NCBI GenBank assembly: GCA_903920415.1
Contig: CAIXMD010000450.1
Location: 1 to 10,282, forward strand
Reading direction: 5' to 3'
DNA length: 10,282 bases
DNA from: an uncultured Desulfomonile sp.
GTDB lineage: Bacteria > Desulfobacterota > Desulfomonilia > Desulfomonilales > Desulfomonilaceae
Positions 1 to 5,715 of the stretch are shown piece by piece. Below the pieces are notes generated by a model. It made no database searches. It saw only the letters and a list, made by a program, of their open reading frames with translations, and was not told the DNA's origin. The number at the start of each line of letters is the position of its first letter. Positions within the stretch are counted from its first letter, which is position 1. The position numbers and the translations under genes were made by a program.

Positions 1-242
1 ATCTAACCGGCAATACCCATCGCGCCGAGTTTTCCATCGACAAGTTATATTCGTTTGATTCCGCATCAGGCCGGCAAGGTCTGTTGGGGAAAACCGCTTG
101 GCCACTGATAAATTCGAGTTGTACACCTTTGTCCATTGGCTCTATATCATCCAGCTTCCGAAGGAGAGGAATTATAACCCTTGCATGGCTTAGGACCATA
201 TTCGCAACAAGGAGATTTGGTGAGATAGCCCTTATCTCCTAA
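1..242 (+). pseudogene. 3' remnant of a DUF2126 / transglutaminase-type gene (runs off left edge)
   Basis: The frame starting at base 3 is open from the left edge to a TAA at 240-242. Its first 28 or so codons read LTGNTHRAEFSIDKLYSFDS and continue with an ASGRQGLL stretch. From memory this matches a conserved segment of the DUF2126 domain, found at the C-terminal side of large transglutaminase-like/circularly permuted ATP-grasp proteins, where NTHRAEF, IDKLYS and GR.GL are typical. In the family this segment leads into a region rich in RAFEMPPH-like residues and then a long tail. Here resemblance stops after about base 90, and the rest of the frame looks like non-coding sequence ending within 50 codons. 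I read it as the end of a truncated, decayed gene. The main part lies outside the window, so an intact divergent protein with a new short tail is not excluded. Confidence 0.45.
222..238 (-). terminator. Small hairpin just after hypA (possible weak terminator or 3'-end stabiliser)
   Basis: GAGATA (222-227) and TATCTC (233-238) form a perfect 6-bp stem with a 5-nt loop, starting 4 nt beyond the hypA stop codon on the minus strand. No U-rich run follows on that strand, so it is not a typical intrinsic terminator. It could be a factor-dependent end, an RNA-stabilising hairpin, or chance. Confidence 0.25.
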
Positions 243-587
243 TTACTCAATTTCCATTGATGCAATGCGCATTTCGTCGCGGCCCTCTACAATTTTGAGT
301 GCCGGTGAAGAGCAGACTGGACAAAATGGTTGATATTCTTCTAGGACCAGTTCTTTTTCGCAATCAGGGCAGAACACCTTAATAGGAATGATTGTTATTT
401 CCAGTTGTGCCCCTTCCGTAAAGCCCCCCTTAGAGAGTATTTCAAAAGCAAAATTTACGGCTGACGGCAGAACTGCAGTCAGGGCACCGAATTCAAGTTT
501 TACAGAAATAACCTTTCGCGCCTCGTGAATTCTTGCCTGCTGCTCAAGAATATCAATTATACTTTGGACTATTGCCATCTCGTGCAT
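243..587 (-). CDS. hypA: Hydrogenase maturation nickel metallochaperone HypA
   Basis: HypA works with HypB to deliver Ni(II) to the large subunit of [NiFe]-hydrogenases in the cytoplasm, and in some bacteria to urease. The 114-residue product has the usual family length. It begins MHEMAIVQSI, which carries the invariant N-terminal Met-His-Glu nickel site (His2). Its zinc-binding loop has two CxxC pairs, Cys73/Cys76 (CPDC) and Cys89/Cys92 (CPVC). I chose the ATG at 585-587 because it gives the conserved MHE start and has a GGAG at 593-596, five nt upstream. The longer in-frame alternative starts at a TTG (608) and adds seven residues that would bury the N-terminal nickel ligand. It lies 30 nt downstream of a small exported-protein gene on the same strand. 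No hypB or other hyp gene is adjacent in the window. The family call is secure; the client hydrogenase is not visible here. Confidence 0.95.
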   Translation of the reverse strand: MHEMAIVQSIIDILEQQARIHEARKVISVKLEFGALTAVLPSAVNFAFEILSKGGFTEGAQLEITIIPIKVFCPDCEKELVLEEYQPFCPVCSSPALKIVEGRDEMRIASMEIE

Positions 588-617
588 AAGAACTCCGGGC
601 GATATCAATGACCTCTA

Positions 618-977
618 TCACCGTACCCAAACTGGAAGCTGCCATGGAAGGGACTTGTTGATCTCTTGAAACAGGCCTTCCCCTGTTAGATCCATAAAAA
701 TCCGGTACGTATTCTGGAAGTCCGAGTTCGAATGGGTGCTGAAAGCTACGTTTCTGCCTTTGTAGGAATAGATGCTTATTAATTGACCATTGGGGGCCGA
801 ATAGAAGTTCATTGTCGTCTCTTTTCCTGGAATGTCCGGGGCATGATCGGACTTGGACGTGGTCAAGTGTTTAAGGGAACGGATATCTGGTAAAATATAC
901 TTTTGTTGGGCTCTAGCGAACAACGGTGAAGAAATAATGAGGCAAAGCACGAAAGCCACAGCACACAACCTGAGCAT
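618..977 (-). CDS. Small predicted exported protein, function unknown
   Basis: This 119-residue protein does not belong to a family I recognise. Residues 1-23 form a classical Sec signal peptide: a positive Arg3, a hydrophobic core (about residues 4-18) and a likely signal-peptidase I site after ARA (residues 21-23), giving a mature protein of about 96 residues starting QQKY. No lipobox is evident, as the core cysteines (5 and 12) are not at a lipoprotein cleavage site. The mature part is hydrophilic, lacks cysteines and ends in an aromatic-rich tail (LPWQLPVWVR). The start is well supported: AAAGGAGGAG (complement of 981-990) lies just upstream of the ATG at 975-977. It is the upstream neighbour of hypA on the same strand (30-nt gap) and may be co-transcribed with it, but nothing in the sequence ties it to hydrogenase maturation. 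The signal peptide and ribosome-binding site argue for a real gene. Confidence 0.65.
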   Translation of the reverse strand: MLRLCAVAFVLCLIISSPLFARAQQKYILPDIRSLKHLTTSKSDHAPDIPGKETTMNFYSAPNGQLISIYSYKGRNVAFSTHSNSDFQNTYRIFMDLTGEGLFQEINKSLPWQLPVWVR

Positions 978-1540
978 TGGCTCCTCCTTTCTTCAACGAT
1001 TTTTTCTTTGTATCGACGTCATACCAGAACTCGATTGTCGGCACAAGCCGAGCCATCGCTCAAATTGTTCTGGAACCACTCTTATTCACAGTGTAATATG
1101 GCGTCCAATCGTGAAGATTGCCAACGGACGTAGGCCTGAAAGTGTTTTTCGGGCAGACGTACCATTTAACCCACTTCCGATGTACTGTTATGCCACAGGG
1201 ATTCCATGTACAAAGACCGCTTTGAGAATCTATTTAGAGTAGCGCATCAGGATCCTCTACAAACCTGGCTGCGCGCATAGCGTCGACAGCCATCGAGGGC
1301 AAAATCCTAGTAGGACCGGATACAGTTCGACGAATCCAAGACAAAATGATGTTGTTTGACCGAGGATGGATGAGTTTTAAAAACGTTAAGCACAAAGTCC
1401 ACGTTTACAGCCTCGTACCGCCGTCCTAATGCACAGCTCTTGCTTTGTTCAGGAGGATGAGCAATACCCTGAAGTCTCGGCCCGGCGTAAATCAATAAGT
1501 GGTGTGGAAGCGCACCGTTTTTCTTTAAGGGAGACATCCG
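978..1540. other. 563-bp divergent intergenic region with no intact gene
   Basis: This stretch separates the minus-strand exported-protein/hypA pair from the + strand DUF6125-like gene, so it should hold promoters for both directions, though I cannot pick one out convincingly. All six frames are broken or look non-coding, apart from the cyclase relic at about 1241-1429 (listed separately). Upstream of that relic, its frame is interrupted by stops at about 1097, 1112, 1223 and 1235. The stretch 1430-1540 holds nothing recognisable until the ribosome-binding site (AAGGGAGA) just before 1541. Confidence 0.6.
1241..1429 (+). pseudogene. C-terminal relic of a class III adenylate/guanylate cyclase
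   Basis: Read in the frame starting at 1241, the sequence gives an in-frame stop (TAG 1235-1237), then a segment containing STNLAARIASTAIEGKILVG (1256-1315). It continues PDTVRRIQDKMMLFDRG and SFKNVKHKVHVYSLVP to a TAA at 1427-1429. This follows the end of the class III nucleotidyl cyclase catalytic domain closely. In the family, VNLAARI.S..EPGKILVS is followed by a Tyr-rich helix, then F..RG...LKN....V.VY.L as the last strand and tail. The N-terminal two thirds of the domain, including the metal-binding aspartates, is absent; upstream bases in all frames are broken by stops and have no matching motifs. No start codon or ribosome-binding site serves the fragment. I infer a decayed cyclase gene of which only the 3' end remains legible. 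The family match is from memory of the motif pattern. Confidence 0.6.
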
Positions 1541-2041
1541 ATGATTTTTGACGAAATGGAGAAAGACGAATTAAGAAACTATATTGAATTCCTCCTCTGG
1601 CATTACAGGGTGCTAGATGCTTTCTGGTATATCTACATTGAAGAGGAGCATGGCTCAAAAGCCGCGGACTACTTCAATGAGAAGGTTTGGGGCCGTGTGG
1701 CAGGACTCGCTGCTAGAGACATAATCAAAAGGTTTGGCATTACCAAAAAGGGCCTGGAAGGTTTTGTCGAGGCGCTTCAACATTTTCCATGGACGATACT
1801 GGTAGGATACGACATCAAGAGCAACCCAGAAGAAGTCCTTGTGTCGGTGCCCGAATGTCCGACTCAGATGGCTCGCCTCAGTCGTCAACTTGGCGAATAT
1901 GATTGCAAGGAAATGCACCGAGCTGAATTTATCAGCTTCGCACAAGAAATCGACCCTACCATAAGGGTTGAGTGTGTCCATGCCCCCCCAGATCCTCATC
2001 CGCCCGAAAGGTTTTGTCGATGGCGATTTTCTATTTCTTGA
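1541..2041 (+). CDS. Cysteine-containing cytosolic protein, resembles DUF6125 family
   Basis: This 166-residue soluble protein has no signal peptide or membrane segment. The first 80 or so residues are helical-looking and acidic, with an aromatic patch (WHYRVLDAFWYIYIEEEHG, residues 20-38). The C-terminal half carries four cysteines (106, 122, 145, 159) in the pattern C..Q..R (106-114), DCK (121-123), C..APPDPHP (145-154) and C.W.F (159-163). As far as I recall, this pattern is shared by a family of uncharacterised proteins (DUF6125) common in anaerobic Desulfobacterota. The four cysteines plus His153 could bind a metal or Fe-S cluster; that is inference, and no function is established. The ATG at 1541 is preceded by AAGGGAGA at good spacing. 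The next gene, an ATPase, starts 39 nt downstream on the same strand, so the pair could be co-transcribed. Confidence 0.75.
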   Translation: MIFDEMEKDELRNYIEFLLWHYRVLDAFWYIYIEEEHGSKAADYFNEKVWGRVAGLAARDIIKRFGITKKGLEGFVEALQHFPWTILVGYDIKSNPEEVLVSVPECPTQMARLSRQLGEYDCKEMHRAEFISFAQEIDPTIRVECVHAPPDPHPPERFCRWRFSIS

Positions 2042-2080
2042 ACGGTTTTGTGGCCTAAGATGAAAGGATAATATCGTTAC

Positions 2081-2800
2081 ATGTACTTGAAATCAATCCT
2101 CATAGAGAGTCAGAAATTCCCCGTCCGTGACATGTTCCCTTTTAACATCAGGGTAATCAATGAAACCGGACGGATCGATATTTCTTCGCCCGTAACTTTC
2201 TTCACTGGAGAGAACGGTAGTGGTAAATCTGCGCTGCTGGACGCCGTGGCTCGGAAGAGTGGTTTCCTGCCCTGGGGGGGAAGTAAGATTCATCGGGCAC
2301 ACCATAACCCCTATGAGACGCAACTTGCTAATCATGTTCACCTCGATCTTGAGCCTAGACGCCCTTACGGATTCCACTTCAGGGCAGAAGCGTTTTTCAA
2401 CTTTGCAGCCTCTCTGGACGACATATTGTTGGACGATCCTGGTCGAGATGAATATTACGGAGGGGGGTCGCTTAATATCCTTTCCCATGGTGAGTCGTTT
2501 CTTGCCTTCTTCAGGGGCTACAGTTTTAGCTTGGACGGCCTATACATCTTAGATGAACCGGAGGCTGCTCTGTCCCCGAGAAACCAGGTTGAGTTCGTGA
2601 GAATTCTCATGGAAAATATGCTTTCCGGGAACAAACAGTACGTTATTGCCACGATTTCTCCTATCATTCTCGCCTGTCCTGGTTCAGAGATCTTTAGCTT
2701 CGATACGCCGTCGATTCAGCCCGTAGGGTACAAACAAACAGGTTCCTATAATTTTTACAGGGATTTTCTTGGTGATTCCAATAAATTTTTTTCCATTTAA
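2081..2800 (+). CDS. COG3910-type ABC/AAA ATPase with altered H-loop
   Basis: This 239-residue stand-alone ATPase has no membrane segments. The layout matches the small predicted ATPases of COG3910. The N-terminal MYLKSILIES strand leads to the Walker A GENGSGKS (43-50). An RAEAFFNFA segment (101-109) follows, then the ABC-type signature LSHGES (134-139) and Walker B LYILDEPEAALSP (154-166) with catalytic Glu159. A C-terminal region with ILACPGSEIFSFD follows. Relatives carry ATHSPI at the H-loop; here it reads ATISPI, with Ile192 in place of the conserved His. All other nucleotide-binding motifs look intact. Partners and role are unknown for the family; no transporter subunit is nearby. The ATG at 2081 matches the family N-terminus, although the nearest purine-rich site (AAAGGA) is about 12 nt away. 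The next gene begins 57 nt after its stop. Family confidence is high, function is not known. Confidence 0.9.
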   Translation: MYLKSILIESQKFPVRDMFPFNIRVINETGRIDISSPVTFFTGENGSGKSALLDAVARKSGFLPWGGSKIHRAHHNPYETQLANHVHLDLEPRRPYGFHFRAEAFFNFAASLDDILLDDPGRDEYYGGGSLNILSHGESFLAFFRGYSFSLDGLYILDEPEAALSPRNQVEFVRILMENMLSGNKQYVIATISPIILACPGSEIFSFDTPSIQPVGYKQTGSYNFYRDFLGDSNKFFSI

Positions 2801-2843
2801 ATGGTCGATTGAGCCATATTGGCTTAGGTTGGTGTAGTTTACC

Positions 2844-2848
2844 AGGAG
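2844..2848 (+). promoter_or_regulatory. Ribosome-binding site fixing a GTG start for the precorrin-2 dehydrogenase gene
   Basis: AGGAG lies 9 nt upstream of GTG at 2858. The alternative in-frame ATG codons at 2876 and 2879 have no Shine-Dalgarno sequence in front of them, so GTG is the preferred start. Confidence 0.7.
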
Positions 2849-2857
2849 ACGGATTCC

Positions 2858-3538
2858 GTGAGACCTTACCCTATAATGATGAACTTAGAAGGAAAACAAA
2901 TCATCGTGGTTGGTGGTGGTCGAGTTGCTCTGCGAAAAATCAATGGCTTAAGGGAAAGTGGGGCACACATTACGGTAATCTCCCCAAAACTTGAGAATGA
3001 ACTGAAAAAACTGGCAGAGAATGGTAATAGATCTTGGATAGAGGAAGAGTTTGATGACTCCTTACTGGACCTTTGTCCGGAGGCTGTTCTCGTATTCGGG
3101 ACTACCGATCAACGCGAGGTGAACCTGAGAATCCAAACGGCTTCGACTAAGAGAAAAATTCCATGCAACATTGCCGATGTGCCTGACCTCTGCACGTTCA
3201 TAGTACCGGCTGTAATCACTCAGGGTGATTTGATAATTTCCGTTAGCACAGGCGGGTCGTCACCGGCTCTGGCGCGCCGAATTCGGGAAGATCTGGAAAA
3301 GGTTTTCGGGCCTGAATACGCTGTTATGACTAGGCTGATGGGAGGACTGCGGAAGCAGATATTGAGTACCGGAAGCAGTTCAGACGAAAATCGTAAGCTA
3401 TTCTTGGAAATAGTTGACTCTGAAATGTTGGACGCATTAAGACAAAACGATAAGGAGAAGGCTTTCGCTATTTTGAAGGCAATTCTACCTCGAGATGTTG
3501 ATCCTGTGCCGGCCATCGAAGAGCCCAAACTCAGATAG
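2858..3538 (+). CDS. Precorrin-2 dehydrogenase / sirohydrochlorin ferrochelatase (Met8/SirC-type, CysG N-terminal-like)
   Basis: The protein oxidises precorrin-2 to sirohydrochlorin with NAD+ and, in Met8/CysG-type members, inserts Fe2+ to make siroheme. The 226-residue length fits the stand-alone form. Residues 14-31 form the Rossmann NAD-binding loop (IIVVGGGRVALRKINGL). The central segment CNIADVPDLCTFIVPAVI (103-120) contains Asp107, which aligns with the catalytic Asp of CysG/Met8. Then comes the signature ISVSTGGSSPALARRIRE (127-144). A helical dimerisation/C-terminal region runs from about 150. It starts at GTG with a good ribosome-binding site. It opens the tetrapyrrole cluster: the ccsA start lies 18 nt after its stop, and the enzyme making its substrate (CobA-HemD) is encoded last in the set. 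Whether it chelates iron as well as oxidising, as opposed to being SirC-like, cannot be settled from sequence alone. Confidence 0.95.
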   Translation: MRPYPIMMNLEGKQIIVVGGGRVALRKINGLRESGAHITVISPKLENELKKLAENGNRSWIEEEFDDSLLDLCPEAVLVFGTTDQREVNLRIQTASTKRKIPCNIADVPDLCTFIVPAVITQGDLIISVSTGGSSPALARRIREDLEKVFGPEYAVMTRLMGGLRKQILSTGSSSDENRKLFLEIVDSEMLDALRQNDKEKAFAILKAILPRDVDPVPAIEEPKLR

Positions 3539-3556
3539 AGGGGAAATAGGGAGAGA

Positions 3557-4402
3557 GTGGATCTAATTTTTTTTAAGGTTGCTGTAGTTTTCTATCTCAG
3601 CTCCTCGATGAGTTATCTCATTTTTCTAGTTTTTCCTTCGATTAAGAGTACCTCCGTTGCTCTCGGATGTGCTGTGGTGGGATTTGTCCTGCAAGGGTTG
3701 TCGATAATACACCGCGCAGTTTTTTTTGGATTTTTCCCTTTAGGGACTCCATTTGACGCGCTCTCGTTTTTCGCGTGGTTTGTTATAGGACTTTTCCTCT
3801 TACTACAGTACCGAATTCCCAGTCCGATATTCGGGGCAATTGTCACACCAATGGCCTCAGTGCTCATGCTGTTCGGCTCCACTTTCTCCTATCAGATCAG
3901 GGAGCCGATGGTTCCTATTTTGCGAAGCTGGTGGCTGCCCATCCATGTTACCCTGGCATTGGCGGGTAATGCGGTTTTCGCTCTCATGGCGATTGGCGGT
4001 CTGATGTACATTTTGCAAGAGCGGCTGATAAAGGGTAAGCGGATAGGAAGATTCTACAGGCTTCTTCCTTCATTGGAAACACTGGACAAGATTAACCGCC
4101 ACGGGCTACCGTTAGGTTTTTTCCTTCTCACAGTGGGCATCATCTCTGGGGCTCTCTGGGCAGGCAGCGTATGGGGATTTTACTGGAGTTGGGACCCGAA
4201 GGAGACCTGGAGCCTTATCACATGGTTCGCCTATGCGGCCATGGTTCATCAGAGGGTGGTTCTGGGTTGGCGGGGTAAGCGTGCAGCAGTGCTGGCATTA
4301 ATTGGTTTTGGACTCGTGATGTTCACTTTTCTTGGCGTAAGCGCTCTTTTAGGAGGGCACCATGCCTTCAAGGGACCGGTTATGGGAGCTTTTGCGTCAT
4401 GA
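3557..4402 (+). CDS. ccsA: CcsA/HemX-type cytochrome c biogenesis membrane protein
   Basis: This 281-residue polytopic inner-membrane protein has about eight hydrophobic segments. It carries the haem-handling WWD motif, WGFYWSWDPKETWS (206-219), which defines the CcsA/CcmC/CcmF family. Candidate haem-ligand histidines are His130 (in LPIHVTLALAGNAVF), His231 (MVHQRVV), His52 and the His268/269 pair near the end. In system II cytochrome c maturation, CcsA works with CcsB/ResB to export haem and attach it to apocytochromes. In Firmicutes the related HemX, encoded beside hemA, modulates glutamyl-tRNA reductase level. Being directly upstream of and overlapping hemA here (ATGA at 4399-4402), either role is plausible. 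No ccsB/resB is adjacent. The start is GTG with AGGGAG (3548-3553) only 3 nt away, a tight spacing. Two runs of eight T occur early in the gene, at 3567-3574 and 3720-3727. Confidence 0.9.
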   Translation: MDLIFFKVAVVFYLSSSMSYLIFLVFPSIKSTSVALGCAVVGFVLQGLSIIHRAVFFGFFPLGTPFDALSFFAWFVIGLFLLLQYRIPSPIFGAIVTPMASVLMLFGSTFSYQIREPMVPILRSWWLPIHVTLALAGNAVFALMAIGGLMYILQERLIKGKRIGRFYRLLPSLETLDKINRHGLPLGFFLLTVGIISGALWAGSVWGFYWSWDPKETWSLITWFAYAAMVHQRVVLGWRGKRAAVLALIGFGLVMFTFLGVSALLGGHHAFKGPVMGAFAS

Positions 4403-5715
4403 CTGCCGGAATAATAGTGATCGGATTGAATCATTCCACAGCGCCTGTTCAAGTTAGGGAGATGATAACCTTTCCTGGTAATGAGCAAGGCAACATAACT
4501 CGGCTGTTACTAAGTAATGAAGGAGTGGGAGAGGCAATAATTTTTTCCACCTGTAACAGGTCGGAAGTCCTGTTTGTAGTGGATGATGTTTCGAATACGC
4601 TTGAGAGGGTGATTGCAGATATCGCGAGAATACACGGAATCCCCCCAGAATCTTTCAGAGATTACCTTTATGTGAAAACTGCAAAAGAAGCAGTGAATCA
4701 TGTCTTTCGCGTCGCCTCGAGCCTCGACTCAATGGTTTTGGGTGAGCCTCAAATCCTCGGACAGGTCAAGGAGGGTTACAGGCGGGCTGCAGCCGTAAAC
4801 GCTACTGGCCCGATTCTGAATCGGCTGATGCATAGAGCGTTCTTCACTGCAAAGAGGGTGAGGAACGAAACGGGTGTGGGCTTATCAGCAGTTTCAGTTG
4901 CCTATGTGGCGGTAGAGCTTGCCAAGAAAATCCTCGGGGATCTCACGGATAAGTCGGTTCTTCTCGTTGGGGCCGGAGAAATGGCAGAACTGGCCGCACG
5001 CCACCTGGCAGGTCAGGTCGATAAACCAGTGGTAGTCGTCAATCGAACATTTGAAAATGCATGCGCCCTTGCAGGTGAACTTCAGGGTTGCGCGATGGCT
5101 ATGGAAAGCATTGAAGACTGCCTGGTAGAAGCAGATGTGGCCATAACGTCCACAGGAAGTTGCGAGACGTTGATAAAATCGTCCCATCTGGCAAGAGTTA
5201 TGCGGAGGAGACGATTTCGCCCTATATTTCTCATAGACATCGCTCTACCCCGTGATGTGGAGCCCCAAGCTAACGACATAGATGGAGTTTATCTCTACAA
5301 TATTGACGATCTCCAGGCAGTAGTAGTGGAGAATATTGGCGAACGCCGACAGGAATCCTTGCGCGCGGAGGCCGTCGTGGCTGAAGAAGTCGGCAAATTC
5401 ATGGACTGGACCAAGTCTCTCGATTCTACTCCCACCATTGTGGCTATTCGGGAAAAGCTAGAGAAGATCCGACTTACAGAACTGGCGCGGTCCAACGGCA
5501 AGCTGGCAGGCCTTAGTCCAGTTCAGCGAGAAGCCATAGAAATGATTACTAAGTCTATCATTAACAAGATAGCCCACGATCCCATAGCCTTCTTGAAAAA
5601 GGCCAGATCGAAACCCAAACGGAACCTATATCTGGATGTGGTTCAGAGACTGTTTAGTCTTGACGGTTCCGAATCAGACCCTGAATCAAGGGAAGAAAAG
5701 TCTGTGGAAAAATGA
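4399..5715 (+). CDS. hemA: Glutamyl-tRNA reductase HemA
   Basis: HemA reduces glutamyl-tRNA(Glu) to glutamate-1-semialdehyde with NADPH, the first committed step of C5-pathway tetrapyrrole synthesis in the cytoplasm. The 438-residue product is the normal size. The N-terminal catalytic domain has GLNHSTAPVQVRE (9-21), the nucleophile Cys52 in STCNRSEV (50-57), His101 in the active-site region and LGEPQILGQVK (114-124). The NADPH domain starts with VLLVGAGEMAELAARHL (187-203), followed by VVVVNRT (210-216) and IDIALPRDVEP (279-289). The C-terminal part is a helical dimerisation domain with typical LSPVQREAIEMITKSIINK (372-390). The ATG overlaps the ccsA stop, and its own stop overlaps the hemC start (ATGA at 5712), suggesting translational coupling. 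HemL (the next enzyme) is not encoded here. No anomaly was seen. Confidence 0.98.
   Translation: MTAGIIVIGLNHSTAPVQVREMITFPGNEQGNITRLLLSNEGVGEAIIFSTCNRSEVLFVVDDVSNTLERVIADIARIHGIPPESFRDYLYVKTAKEAVNHVFRVASSLDSMVLGEPQILGQVKEGYRRAAAVNATGPILNRLMHRAFFTAKRVRNETGVGLSAVSVAYVAVELAKKILGDLTDKSVLLVGAGEMAELAARHLAGQVDKPVVVVNRTFENACALAGELQGCAMAMESIEDCLVEADVAITSTGSCETLIKSSHLARVMRRRRFRPIFLIDIALPRDVEPQANDIDGVYLYNIDDLQAVVVENIGERRQESLRAEAVVAEEVGKFMDWTKSLDSTPTIVAIREKLEKIRLTELARSNGKLAGLSPVQREAIEMITKSIINKIAHDPIAFLKKARSKPKRNLYLDVVQRLFSLDGSESDPESREEKSVEK

Noticed and set aside
1..199. Minus-strand open frame from an ATG at 197-199 running off the left edge
   Set aside because: It is antisense to the DUF2126-like segment, has no ribosome-binding site before its ATG and resembles no family I know; the + strand match is the better explanation of this stretch.
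1018..1046. Possible sigma-70 promoter on the minus strand (TTGTGC, 17 nt, TATGAC) upstream of the exported-protein gene
   Set aside because: Only about half of the -35 box and four of six -10 bases match; such matches are common by chance in this composition.
853..1242. 129-codon + strand open frame across the start of the exported-protein gene and the intergenic region
   Set aside because: It overlaps, on the opposite strand, the well-supported signal-peptide coding region, lacks a ribosome-binding site, has an amino-acid make-up unlike a real protein, and is in a different frame from the cyclase relic.
1307..1537. Minus-strand open frames in the intergenic region
   Set aside because: They lie antisense to the cyclase relic and the start of the DUF6125-like gene, have no recognisable motifs and no initiation signal.
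2812..2826. Inverted repeat AGCC-ATATT-GGCT between the ATPase and precorrin-2 dehydrogenase genes
   Set aside because: The stem is only 4 bp with no T-run after it; too weak to call a terminator or operator.
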